A stretch of 64,000 bases of DNA from Bacteroidales bacterium (GCA_016705005.1 JADIZB010000009.1:1-64000); one strand, 5' to 3'. Positions 26,207-35,905 are shown, counted from the first letter of the stretch. Notes: generated by a model not told the origin, from the letters alone. Numbers and translations are program-made.

Positions 26207-27428
26207 TCAGGGAGCTGTAGTAGCCGATAACGATGGAAAACCCATCTGGAAGTTTTTGCTGAAGGAATTGAAACCAAAAGGCAGGTGGCTAACCCCATTC
26301 AACATAATCTCGATACCCATTATATTATTGGGCATCGTTCTGATTGTAATCCGCTTCTGGAAAGGGATCGGAGCCATCACCAACCTTTCACAGGAGATTC
26401 CGTGGGGGCTGTGGATAGGTTTTGATGTGGTTACCGGCGTGGCTTTTGCCGGTGGGGCCTATGTGATCACCTTTATGGTCTATATCCTGAACATGCGGCA
26501 GTATCATTCCATTGTGAGGGTCACGGTGCTGAACGGATTTCTCGCGTACCTCTTCTATGCCGGTGCATTGCTCCTTGACCTGGGACGACCCTGGAATGTG
26601 ATCAACCCGATCATCGGGAACAATTTCGGGGTCAGTTCGGTGCTGTTCCTTGTTGCCTGGCATTTCCTGCTTTACATGATTGCCCAGCTGATCGAATTTT
26701 CACCGGCCATCGCCGAATGGCTCGGCGCCAGAAGGGCCCGCAAAATCCTTTCGGCCATGACACTGGGCGCAGTCATCTTCGGGATTACCCTGTCGATGCT
26801 GCACCAATCGGGACTGGGGGCATTATACCTGATGGCAAAGGAAAAAATTCATCCGCTCTGGTATTCCGAATTTATCCCCATTATGTTCTTTGTTTCCAGC
26901 ATTTTTGCCGGTCTTTCGATGGTGATCTTCGAAGGATCCATCAGTCACCGGGTGTTTTTCAGCCAGATCAGCGAAAAAAACCACCACAAACAACGCGGAA
27001 TTGTATTCGGGCTTTCCAAAATATGCACCGGTGCCATGTTTGTCTATTTCTTTCTTCAACTGCTGGTCTTTATTCATGGCAAACACTGGGACCTGATCAA
27101 CACACCGATGGGTTACTGGTATCTGCTCGAGATGCTTGGTTTTGTATTGCTGCCAATGATTCTCTTCTTCTACAGCTACAGGTCGGGCAATATCCTGCTG
27201 GTCAGGGTTGCAGCCATACTGACCATTGTTGGTATTGTTCTCAACAGGTTGAATGTGACCATCATCGGATTCAGATGGGACATGGCTGTGCATTATGTTC
27301 CCTCCTGGATGGAGATCGTGGTTACCCTGACCGTTTTGTTTACCGAACTCTGGATCTTCAGATGGGTAATCAACCGCTTACCGGTACTCAGGGACTCTCC
27401 TGCCTGGGTAAAGGAAGAAAACAATTAA
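26196..27428 (+). CDS. NrfD/HybB-like integral membrane quinone-reactive subunit
   Basis: The product of about 410 residues has roughly ten membrane helices and the HybB-like pattern: FNIISIPIILLGIVLIVIRF, IPWGLWIGFDVVTGVAFAGG (near 70), and DLGRPWNVI (near 130). NrfD/PsrC/HybB proteins oxidise or reduce quinones and may move protons. I chose ATG 26196 (or 26199), which overlaps the stop of the HybA-like gene; the longer frame from 26109 runs inside that gene. The pairing HybA-HybB without a hydrogenase large or small subunit is notable, and both operon flanks are GcvH-like proteins. Confidence 0.88.
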   Translation: MMNSQGAVVADNDGKPIWKFLLKELKPKGRWLTPFNIISIPIILLGIVLIVIRFWKGIGAITNLSQEIPWGLWIGFDVVTGVAFAGGAYVITFMVYILNMRQYHSIVRVTVLNGFLAYLFYAGALLLDLGRPWNVINPIIGNNFGVSSVLFLVAWHFLLYMIAQLIEFSPAIAEWLGARRARKILSAMTLGAVIFGITLSMLHQSGLGALYLMAKEKIHPLWYSEFIPIMFFVSSIFAGLSMVIFEGSISHRVFFSQISEKNHHKQRGIVFGLSKICTGAMFVYFFLQLLVFIHGKHWDLINTPMGYWYLLEMLGFVLLPMILFFYSYRSGNILLVRVAAILTIVGIVLNRLNVTIIGFRWDMAVHYVPSWMEIVVTLTVLFTELWIFRWVINRLPVLRDSPAWVKEENN

Positions 27429-27463
27429 TTTTTGTGACCCTGATCACCTGAAAAACAAAAAAA

Positions 27464-28183
27464 ATGGACGGATTCAGCTATAACAACATCTTCGATACCA
27501 AAGGGATCGAATACCTGGTTATCATCGCTTTCCTGCTGCTGCTCATCCCCTTCTGGCTTCTGCTGAACAGGAAATTAAAATTCAGGGAGCATATCAGCCG
27601 CATGCTGGGTGTGCTCACCTCCAACATTCTGAAGATTCCGCAGGGAATATTTTACAGCAGTAACCACACCTGGACTTTTATGGAAAAATCGGGGATCGCC
27701 AGGATAGGTCTTGATGATCTGCTGGTGCACATCACCGGCGGGGTAAAAATACATCACCTTAGGAAAGAGGAAGAAATGGTCAGAAAAGGCGACCTGATTG
27801 CTGAAATTGAAGGGAATGGTAAATCACTCCTCATTTATTCCCCGGTTTCAGGAAAAATTCTGAAGCAAAACACTGAACTGATTACAAATACTGAGCTGCT
27901 GACCAGTGATCCCTATGGAAAAGGCTGGATCTACAACATTAAACCTTCCGACTGGATCGGTGAAATCCCTTCGTTCTACCTTTCAACGGAGGCCACCAGC
28001 TGGCAAAAGCGTGAACTGGACAGATACAGGGACTTTCTGGCCACCAACATCGGCAGATACCTGCCCGGTTCACCGCTGACGGTGCTGCAGGACGGGGGCG
28101 AACTGATCAATGGCTCCCTGTCGGAGTTGCCCGAAGGGATGTGGAACGATTTTCAGAAAGAATTCATGGAACTCCGTGAATGA
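27464..28183 (+). CDS. Membrane-anchored GcvH-like (lipoyl-carrier-fold) protein
   Basis: The 239-residue product has one membrane helix (residues ~16-35, YLVIIAFLLLLIPFWLLL) followed by RKLKFR, which places the rest in the cytoplasm. Residues ~58-160 match the GcvH domain of the first operon gene (NHTWTFMEKSGIARIGLDDL; IYSPVSGKIL). Lys120 sits on the hairpin. The C-terminal ~70 residues (RYRDFLATNIG, then VLQDGGELINGSLSELP) also align with the C-terminus of the first gene, so the two share a longer common module than GcvH alone. A terminator follows at 28321. It may be a carrier or structural partner of the NrfD complex. Confidence 0.8.
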   Translation: MDGFSYNNIFDTKGIEYLVIIAFLLLLIPFWLLLNRKLKFREHISRMLGVLTSNILKIPQGIFYSSNHTWTFMEKSGIARIGLDDLLVHITGGVKIHHLRKEEEMVRKGDLIAEIEGNGKSLLIYSPVSGKILKQNTELITNTELLTSDPYGKGWIYNIKPSDWIGEIPSFYLSTEATSWQKRELDRYRDFLATNIGRYLPGSPLTVLQDGGELINGSLSELPEGMWNDFQKEFMELRE

Positions 28184-28320
28184 TGAATAATCCGGTTTGC
28201 TGTTTGTAAAATCAGCCAATGATCAGCCTTCAGAATTACCTGCCGGATGTTAAACGGAATACACCGGAGCGGGGGTGAATGTTAAACTGGTTTCAATACG
28301 GCTGTTTCGGTTTTTTTGTG

Positions 28321-28351
28321 GCAGATTTGCCTTGCGGCACATCTGCTTTTT
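28321..28351 (+). terminator. Terminator of the redox operon
   Basis: GCAGAT-TT-GCC-TTGC-GGC-AC-ATCTGC forms a stem with one internal loop, followed by TTTTTC. Confidence 0.75.
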
Positions 28352-28461
28352 CAGTGATAAACGGGATAAATAATAATCGGTAACATCTGTAGGTTTTTAT
28401 TAAATTGCAGTGCATTATACCAACCGGAAATTATTGCTGAACAGGACTTAAAACCGGATTT

Positions 28462-30132
28462 ATGACCAGACAACCTGAACCTGAGAACAAGAGAAGAAGA
28501 GCTTTCACATTTCCGGGGAAGTATCTGAATTTTGGCCGTTCAATCTATGGCAGGGTGGTGCTGATCATCACCCTGCTTTCTGTTTTTCTGTTTGTATCCT
28601 TCGGCATCATTTTCAAGTCGGTATACCAGCAATACCTGAATACTGTTATCCTTCAGAGCGGGAACAATGTCGGCTCACTGGTCGAAGGGGCCCTGTACCA
28701 TTCCATGATGGAAAACGACGAAGGCGCGCTGCAGTCAACCCTTGATGTCATCCACACCCTGCCCGGCATAGAGGATGTGAACATGTACGATGTCAACGAC
28801 AGCCTGGTTTATTCATCCTTCTCTTCTGACACCAGCGCGAGCATCAACCCTGACTGTAAAAGCTGCCACAGCGATATTGCCACCATGTTTCCGAAAAAAG
28901 AGAAGTCCTATAAAATTATTACAGCGAACAGTCAATGTAAGATGAACAAGGGCGATCATGGTCAAAGGCACCTGCTGATCAGATCGCCGATTCTGAATTC
29001 CAGATCCTGTTATGAAAGTTCATGCCACGCACACAATGCAAAGGAAGAAATACTCGGGTCGCTTGTGATCAAGGTTCCCCTGAAAGATTTTGATGCAGCC
29101 GTCGAAAAATCCTCGATGGAATTTTATATGCTGGCTATTCTGACTACCCTGTTGCTTGCCTCATTCCTGATCCTGTTTACACGCAGGGAGATAAAAAATC
29201 CGCTGAACGAACTGATCAGGGCCAGTGTGGCCGTTTCGAACGGGGATACCAACACCCGCATGCAGATTAAGGTGAATCAGCTTGACGATATGAGGATGGT
29301 GTCTGTTGCGTTTAACGAAATGCTCGACAACCTGCAGGTGGCCACCACCGAACTCGAAAACTGGTCGCAACAGCTGGAATATAAGGTGCAGAAAAAATCG
29401 GAGGAACTCGGTGCCGCCCAGAATGAACTGATGCACATCGAGCGGCTGGCTTCACTGGGAAAATTATCATCTTCGGTGGCGCACGAAATCAACAATCCCC
29501 TCTCGGGTATCCTGGTGTATACAAAACTGGTGCACAAACTTTTAAGCAATCCCGAACTCACGGAGGAAAAGAAAGAATTGATGCTCAAACAATTAAAACT
29601 GATTGAAGCGGAAACCAAGCGGTGCGGTGATATTGTAAAGGGGCTGCTCGACTTCTCGAAGAAAGACCAGGAAGATTTTGAGCCATTGCATCTTCATGTA
29701 ATCCTGCATGAAACGTATGAGTTGATGTCGCATCCCATTAAAATTATAAATTCTGCATTTACCACTGACCTGAAAGCAGAGAATGACCTGATATACTGCA
29801 GTCCCAATCAGATCAAGCAGGCATGTGTCGCCATTCTTGTCAATTCAAAGGAAGCCATCACCGAAAACGGAGAGATCAGCATCATGACCTCGAATCCTGA
29901 CGAAGACTCGGTTAAAATTGAAATTTCCGACAACGGAATAGGGATTGCTCCGGAGGATATCCCGCACATCTTTGAACCTTTCTTCTCTACAAAACAGGAA
30001 GCCCGCGGCATCGGGCTGGGATTGCCCATTGCCCACGGTATCATTCAGAGCCACAAAGGCAAAATACAGGTTAAATCAGAGCCCGGCCGGGGAACGACAA
30101 TTTCGATTATTTTACCCGTAATCAGAACTTAA
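28462..30132 (+). CDS. Sensor histidine kinase with haem-type CxxCH and Cx4CH motifs
   Basis: The 556-residue kinase has two membrane helices (~31-53 and ~221-239) around a periplasmic domain. That domain contains CKSCH (132-136) and CYESSCH (183-189), c-type haem attachment motifs of the CxxCH and Cx4CH kinds. A HAMP segment (~240-293), a coiled coil, a HisKA motif with His341 (SVAHEINNPL) and a HATPase domain (NGIGIAPEDI; GIGLGLPIAHG) follow. It probably senses redox state, oxygen or NO through haem, which is inference. It lies 12 bp before the sigma-54 regulator and downstream of the redox operon's terminator, so it forms a separate two-gene unit that controls that operon. Confidence 0.9.
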   Translation: MTRQPEPENKRRRAFTFPGKYLNFGRSIYGRVVLIITLLSVFLFVSFGIIFKSVYQQYLNTVILQSGNNVGSLVEGALYHSMMENDEGALQSTLDVIHTLPGIEDVNMYDVNDSLVYSSFSSDTSASINPDCKSCHSDIATMFPKKEKSYKIITANSQCKMNKGDHGQRHLLIRSPILNSRSCYESSCHAHNAKEEILGSLVIKVPLKDFDAAVEKSSMEFYMLAILTTLLLASFLILFTRREIKNPLNELIRASVAVSNGDTNTRMQIKVNQLDDMRMVSVAFNEMLDNLQVATTELENWSQQLEYKVQKKSEELGAAQNELMHIERLASLGKLSSSVAHEINNPLSGILVYTKLVHKLLSNPELTEEKKELMLKQLKLIEAETKRCGDIVKGLLDFSKKDQEDFEPLHLHVILHETYELMSHPIKIINSAFTTDLKAENDLIYCSPNQIKQACVAILVNSKEAITENGEISIMTSNPDEDSVKIEISDNGIGIAPEDIPHIFEPFFSTKQEARGIGLGLPIAHGIIQSHKGKIQVKSEPGRGTTISIILPVIRT

Positions 30133-30144
30133 GCAGAATCAGGT

Positions 30145-31485
30145 ATGGAAAAGAAGATATCAATACTGGTGGTCGATGATGAAGAATCGGTCAGGGATTC
30201 TTTAAACCTTTGGTTTACAGAGGACGGATACCGGGTGGCCTGCGCCGAAGATGCGAAGAAGGCGCTGTCGATGCTTGAATCCGAAACCTTCAACATCATT
30301 CTTGCTGATCTGAAAATGCCGGGAATGGATGGGCTGGAAATGCTCAGGAGGATCAAAGCGCTCGATAAGGATTCAATTGTTATTGTCATGACGGCTTTTG
30401 CTTCGGTTGATACGGCTGTCAAGGCCCTGAAAGATGGTGCTTACGATTATGTAACCAAGCCTTTCGATCCCGACGACCTGTCCCATCTGATCAGAAATGC
30501 CACCATGCAGATCTCCCTGTCGCAGGAAAATGAAATCCTGAAGAAACGGGTCGATTCGCTGGCGAGTGTTGAAGACCTGATCGGCAAGAGCGAAGCCATC
30601 AGAAAAGTGCTCCGCGAGGTTGAGAGTGTTGCCCCGACAAATTCCTCGGTGATTATAACCGGCGAAAGCGGCACCGGCAAGGAGCTCATTGCCAGGGCCA
30701 TTCATGCCAATTCGCTCAGAAAGTTTTATCCCCTGGTAAGTGTCCATTGTGGTGCCCTTACAGAAAGCCTGCTCGAAAGCGAATTGTTCGGCCATGAAAA
30801 AGGTGCCTTTACAGGAGCCTTATACAACCGCAAGGGCAGGTTCGAAATGGCCGACTGCGGAACCATATTCCTTGATGAGATCGCCACCATTTCGACAAAA
30901 ATGCAGATCGAACTGCTACGGGTGCTCGAAACAAAACAATTCATCCGCGTAGGCGGGAATAAGGAGATTACTTCCGATTTCAGGGTGATATGCGCAACCA
31001 ACAGGGACCTGAAAAGTATGGTAGAAAAAGGGACCTTCAGGGAAGATCTTTATTACCGGCTGAATGTCATGAATATTCATATCCCGCCTTTGCGCGAAAG
31101 AACAGAAGACATCCCGCTGCTGGTCGATTATTTTATCCGAAAGTACTGCACTTCTATGAACAAGCCGCTGATCACCATAGAAACGGCAGCTTTGAAACGA
31201 CTGCTTGATTACCCCTTTCCCGGCAACATCAGGGAGCTCGAAAACATGATTGAACGGTCGATCGTGGTGGGTAACGGCAAAAAAATCCTGTTACGTGACC
31301 TGCCGTTGGGTAAGGAAGTCATCGACAGTTCCGTGGAGAGCCTCGATGAATTTGAAAAAGCCTTTATCCTGCAGATTCTCAATAAATACAGCTGGAATAT
31401 ATCACGAACTGCCCAGGCACTGAAAGTGGACCGGGTCACCCTGTACAATAAAATTAAAAAATACGGGCTCAAGGTTGCTGAATAG
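30145..31485 (+). CDS. NtrC-family sigma-54-dependent response regulator
   Basis: The 446-residue product has a receiver domain (phospho-acceptor Asp55 in ILADLKMPG), a central AAA domain with Walker A GESGTGKE (173-180), the sigma-54-contacting GAFTGA loop (220-225) and the GTIFLDEI Walker B, then a Fis-type HTH (SRTAQALKVDRVTLYNKIKK). It pairs with the haem-type kinase. Its most likely target is the sigma-54 promoter at 23559, with binding at the dyads between 23379 and 23513. Confidence 0.95.
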   Translation: MEKKISILVVDDEESVRDSLNLWFTEDGYRVACAEDAKKALSMLESETFNIILADLKMPGMDGLEMLRRIKALDKDSIVIVMTAFASVDTAVKALKDGAYDYVTKPFDPDDLSHLIRNATMQISLSQENEILKKRVDSLASVEDLIGKSEAIRKVLREVESVAPTNSSVIITGESGTGKELIARAIHANSLRKFYPLVSVHCGALTESLLESELFGHEKGAFTGALYNRKGRFEMADCGTIFLDEIATISTKMQIELLRVLETKQFIRVGGNKEITSDFRVICATNRDLKSMVEKGTFREDLYYRLNVMNIHIPPLRERTEDIPLLVDYFIRKYCTSMNKPLITIETAALKRLLDYPFPGNIRELENMIERSIVVGNGKKILLRDLPLGKEVIDSSVESLDEFEKAFILQILNKYSWNISRTAQALKVDRVTLYNKIKKYGLKVAE

Positions 31486-31542
31486 GACATTTTAAGGTCT
31501 CCTGTAATTCCGGGAACTCAAAACTGACTGATATTTATCTGA

Positions 31543-32076
31543 ATGAATCCTTCATCCATTACCATAATATCATTTGGACATTTCGGAAAAAATTTTCCCG
31601 ATAAGCTTGCCGATGCCGTTGCTTCCGTGTTTCATTGTTCCGTTCATTTAAAAGAAGCCCACCTTGACCTGAGTGACTTTTATGATGCCGGACGGAGGCA
31701 GTACAACGGAGACAAACTACTGAAGGAGGTTGACTCCCTGAAGCCGGAAGGTTCCGGTAAAATCATAGGGCTTTTTAACGTTGATCTCTTTATCCCGATT
31801 CTGACTTTTATCTACGGGCAGGCACAACTGGGCGGACGGTCGGCCATTGCCTCCTTTTACCGGCTGAGTAACGAGCGCTATGGGTTGGCTGCAGACGATC
31901 AAAAGCTGAGGGAACGCCTGATTAAAGAGGTGATTCATGAACTCGGCCACACCTTTGGGCTGATTCACTGCACCGTTTCAACCTGTGTGATGCGATCAAG
32001 CACCTATGTTGAGGACATTGATCAGAAGGAAGCCCGTTTTTGCAATGATTGCAGGATTTTGCTCGGCCAGAAGTAA
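31543..32076 (+). CDS. Archaemetzincin family zinc metalloprotease
   Basis: The 177-residue product carries HELGHTFGLIHC (near residue 133), the archaemetzincin HExxHxxGxxHC pattern. It continues with TCVM and, 17 residues or so later, a CNDC pair, completing the second zinc site of this family. There is no signal peptide, so it acts in the cytoplasm; the physiological substrate is unknown. Length is normal. It stands alone, 57 bp after the regulator gene. Confidence 0.92.
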   Translation: MNPSSITIISFGHFGKNFPDKLADAVASVFHCSVHLKEAHLDLSDFYDAGRRQYNGDKLLKEVDSLKPEGSGKIIGLFNVDLFIPILTFIYGQAQLGGRSAIASFYRLSNERYGLAADDQKLRERLIKEVIHELGHTFGLIHCTVSTCVMRSSTYVEDIDQKEARFCNDCRILLGQK

Positions 32077-32379
32077 CCTTTTTTGAAGCAGCACAGATCG
32101 TATCCCGGGTTATACAACGGTTGGACCGGGCATCCACCGTATTCCTGCCCCTGCCATGCTGATAAACAAACCTGAATGTGATCCCGATCAACCTTTCACC
32201 GGATCACTGGGATTGGTTGAAACATTTTCCTTCCTCATTTATTACTTCCAGACAGAAAGATGTATGAATGATCATCCATCCTGAAATGGCCCAATGATTT
32301 ATTAATCCTGCCATCAATCGGGATAAACAGGAATTTTTACCTTTGCCATGACATCACAGATACCTTTTAATTTACCATT
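32077..32379. other. Intergenic stretch upstream of the deiminase gene
   Basis: No gene fits. TACCTTTG at 32338-32345 matches the -7 element TAnnTTTG and may drive the downstream gene, but no -33 TTG is correctly spaced. Confidence 0.4.
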
Positions 32380-34784
32380 ATGAGAATCAACCTGCTGAAA
32401 CTACTGACGGTTATAGTCCTATCCCTCCTTTTTACAGGCATTTCCGCACAGGATACCGCGAAATATCCGAAGCACCGCCTCACCCATCAGATGACGCCGG
32501 AAGAGGGATTGCGCAGGCATGAAATAGGTCGTTCATTTGTTGAAACAGATCCGCCTGCGGGAGTAATTTCAAGTCTCGGTGAGTTTGAAAGAGCCAAAGG
32601 AGCCCTCATTGCCTACCCTTTCGGTATACCGATGACCGTTATCCGTGAAATGGCGAGGGACGCGGTTGTTACTACCCTGGTAACCGGCCTTTCGCAGGAA
32701 AACAGTGTAAGGAACCAGTATTCACAGGCAGGGGTAAACCTTGATAACTGCAATTTTATTTATGCCCAGTCCGACAGTTATTGGACGCGCGATTATGGCC
32801 CATGGTTTATAACCTATGGGGATAATCAGATCGGAATTGTTGATTTTCCATACAATCGTCCAAGACCCAACGACGACGAAGTCCCCAAGATGGTCGCTGA
32901 GGCAATTGGCATTCCCTGGTTTGGCATGAATGTGATCCATACCGGAGGGAATTATATGAGCGACAGCTATGGCTATGCGGCTTCCACAACCATTGCTTAC
33001 ACCGAGAACCCCGATCAGACACCTGCCGAAGTGGATCAGAAAATGGAGGATTATCTGGGCGTGACCGATTATCATGTGATGGAAGATCCCAACAACACAT
33101 ACATCGACCACATCGATTGCTGGGGAAAATACCTGGCAACAAATAAAGTGCTGATCAGATCAGTGCCTGCCAGCCATCCGCAATACGATGAAATTGAAGC
33201 CACAGCAGCCTATTTTTCGTCCCTGACCACTCCCTGGGACAGCCCTTATGAAGTATACAGGGTAAACACACCGGATAATCAACCGTACACAAATTCGTTC
33301 ATCCTGAACGATAAGGTTTTTGTGCCGATCGTCGGGTCTCAGTACGATCAGGCTGCTCTGGCCGTTTACCGCCAGGCCATGCCGGGATATAAAGTCTTTG
33401 GAATCATCGGACTTCCGGGTGAACCATGGGAGTCGACAGATGCATTACATTGCCGCACCCATGAAATGGCCGATCCGGGTATGCTGAGAATAAAACATTA
33501 TCCGCTGCTGGGGAATGCTCCTGCTTCAGAAAGCTATACCTTCACAGCAAACATAACGGCCTTCAGCGGTGCAGAGGTTCTGTCGGATTCAGTTATTTTC
33601 TATTACAGGGTCAATCCGAATCCTTACACTTTATTTACTGCCGTACCTATGCAGGTGGTGACCGGCAACAACTGGTCGGCAACCATACCCTCACCAGAAT
33701 ACGGCAGTACGGTGCAGTATTACATTCACGCTGCCGATGCTTCAGGAAGAAGTGAAAATCACCCTTTTATCGGGCGTTTTGATCCACATGAATTTTACGT
33801 AGGCACCCGCTTGTTCGCGCAGGCGGAACCCGATCAAACAGAGATGGAATTCACTGCCATGCAGGCGCTGAGCGACGATCAACCACTGACCATCAGCAAT
33901 ACCGGCCAGCTTGGACTGAATTATTACATCAGCCTCTCAACCGCTGCTTACGATACCATTACGAAAACAGTCACCAACAGTCCAACGGCCACCAGTTATG
34001 ATTATAACACCTATACCGAAAGCGGCTGGACTGATATTTCAGTGACAGAAACGGGACAGATGGGTGAGATGATTGTCAGCTATACCTGGAATACCGACAA
34101 CTATGCTTCCGAAGGTTCATTGTGGGCCGAATCCCCCTCAGGAACCAAAGTGATGCTGGCCTCGGGTCAGGAAGATGGCAGTTACACCACATCATCAGGT
34201 TCATTCGCCGGTGAAGAGCTCACCGGGAGCTGGAAACTGTGGATTGAGGATACCTACGGAGACGGGGGTCACCAGGCAACAAACATTGGTTTAAAGTTTG
34301 TAAGGACAACAGATACGGGAGACTGGCTGAGTACAGACATTACCGAAGGTTCAATCACACCCGGCAGCAATCAGGAAATTGTGGTAACCTGCGATGCAAC
34401 CGGAATGGCACTGGGTACCTATCACGGACTCATCACCATTTTGTCGAATGATCCCGACCAGCCGGAAATTGAAATACCGGTTACTTTCGTTGTAACGGTA
34501 AATACGGGTGTCACTGAAGAATTTACGGCTATCCCGGATTAAGGGTATTCCCAAATCCGTGTACCGATAGGATCCAGCTTGAAATAAGGGCGGAAAGCCG
34601 GGTAAAAACAAGCTGGACACTTACCGATGTTTCGGGCAGGATTCTGATGGCTGAACAACCGGTTGATATTGGTACAGGAACCAGCCTGATTTCCATTCCG
34701 GTTTCCGGATACAGAAAAGGTTTATATTTTCTGGATGTCAGGACTGACGCAGGAGGACAGACATTCTTGATCAACAAACAATAA
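32380..34784 (+). CDS. Secreted Porphyromonas-type peptidylarginine deiminase with P-domain and T9SS sorting domain (one frameshift)
   Basis: A signal peptide (1-23) precedes a PAD_porph/agmatine-deiminase fold. Asp138 (WTRDYGPW), His244 and Asp246 (DHIDCWGK), Asn305 (PYTNSF) and Cys358 (LHCRTHEM) match the catalytic Asp130, His236, Asp238, Asn297 and Cys351 of P. gingivalis PPAD with almost identical spacing. Arg160 and Arg162 (NRPRPNDD) match its substrate-binding Arg152/Arg154. An Ig-like region follows, then a proprotein-convertase P-like domain (~residues 535-645). The main frame stops at 34542. A one-base shift near 34530 restores GLRVFPNPCTDRI and the rest of a type-A T9SS sorting domain ending at 34784. 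Citrullination of peptide arginines at the surface or outside the cell is the expected activity. Confidence 0.85.
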
Positions 34785-34802
34785 CAGCAGGCATTCTGAA
34801 TG

Positions 34803-34852
34803 AAAGTTCCTGTTTTACCCCGTTAACAACAGGGACAAAACAGGAACTTTTA
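34803..34852 (+). terminator. Strong hairpin terminator between convergent genes
   Basis: AAGTTCCTGTTTT and AAAACAGGAACTT form a 13-bp stem with further CCC/GGG pairing inside. TTTATATTTT follows on the plus strand. It may serve both the deiminase gene and the convergent DUF2202 gene. Confidence 0.8.
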
Positions 34853-34875
34853 TATTTTCACAGACTCTTCCCGGT

Positions 34876-35583
34876 TTAACCGTTTATGCAGCCACGTTCA
34901 TGCGGTGTGCTGATGATCCATGCATAGAGTTCAGGTGAAATAAACTGAGGAACGTAGGTAACCCCCGAAAGCAGCATCAGTCTGGAAAAAGAACGAATGT
35001 GGTTCCTGGAGCCTTTGGTCAGGTTCGCAAAAACGAGGCGGATATCCTGGTTGTCTGCTGTTTCCATCAGATCCATAAGGTCTTTGATATCCAGATCTTC
35101 AATCGTGGCCCCAACCCTGTAGGCTTCAATCCTGGAAACTTCACCCTGGGCCACCAGAGAGGTATAGAGCATTTGCAGATCCTGATTGACAAAAACACCC
35201 GGCTGATGATTGAGGGCCGGATCTTCAAGATTGTATTTCGTTAAAAGCCGGAGAATGGCATTTGAATGCTGCTGCTCACTTTTCGAAATATTATTAAAAA
35301 CCGGAACATGGTAAACAACATATAATGCTGAATAAACATCCCGTGCCAGCAGTTCTTCTTCACGCATCAGCAGCAGAGCATCAATTTCGGCCTGACTGAG
35401 TGTCTCGAACGGAAGTGAGTCAGAATTGCAGCAAAACGTCAGATCTTCTGTTTCCATGCCTGCTTTTTCAGTAGTGGTAGACTCCGGAACAGTCGTTTCT
35501 TCATCAGAAGAGCAGCTTCCCAGCAGGAGAACTGCAGAAGTAAGTGATAACAGGATCACAACATTTTTCAACAGGTTTTTCAT
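34876..35583 (-). CDS. DUF2202 ferritin-like lipoprotein
   Basis: From ATG 35583 the 235-residue protein has a lipoprotein signal (lipobox LLGSC, Cys near 24) and then a DUF2202 domain, a ferritin-like four-helix fold: LLLMREEELLARDVYSALY, SEQQHSNAILRLL, and NHIRSFSRLM. Glu and His residues in these helices could bind a di-metal site, but a redox function is not established for the family. I used this start because MKKMKNLLKN-like upstream codons add no signal sequence. It is convergent with the deiminase gene. Confidence 0.85.
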   Translation of the reverse strand: MKNLLKNVVILLSLTSAVLLLGSCSSDEETTVPESTTTEKAGMETEDLTFCCNSDSLPFETLSQAEIDALLLMREEELLARDVYSALYVVYHVPVFNNISKSEQQHSNAILRLLTKYNLEDPALNHQPGVFVNQDLQMLYTSLVAQGEVSRIEAYRVGATIEDLDIKDLMDLMETADNQDIRLVFANLTKGSRNHIRSFSRLMLLSGVTYVPQFISPELYAWIISTPHERGCING

Positions 35584-35905
35584 TTTCTTATGGTTTTGGT
35601 TTATAAATGAGTTTTCTATCATTACGGCACAATTACGATGATTTGCCGGCTGTGGAATATTTGACACATTAAACCATGGGTAACCTTTTATAGAATTCCA
35701 ATCAAATATTATAAAATCTTCATATTTTTAGAAGTGCATATATCGGATTGAAATGAATCCTGGAATTACAAAATGAAGATACCGGTCATCAGAGGAATGG
35801 CCGGGTTATGAACCGATGCAGAATGAAGTGTAATCCGGATCCCGGGCAGGAATTCCTTATGGTTTGTAAAGATACCCCTGCGGGTGATTGTGGCCTGGTT
35901 AAGAA
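35584..35905. other. Intergenic stretch, no gene
   Basis: AT-rich at its left part, with the promoter of the DUF2202 gene presumably around 35620-35720. No structured element was recognised. Confidence 0.35.

Noticed and set aside
27433..27450. CRP-like GTGA-CCCTGA-TCAC before the second GcvH-like gene
   Set aside because: It lies in a 35 bp gap within an operon and spans the region just before a start codon; the half-sites are too short to support an operator.
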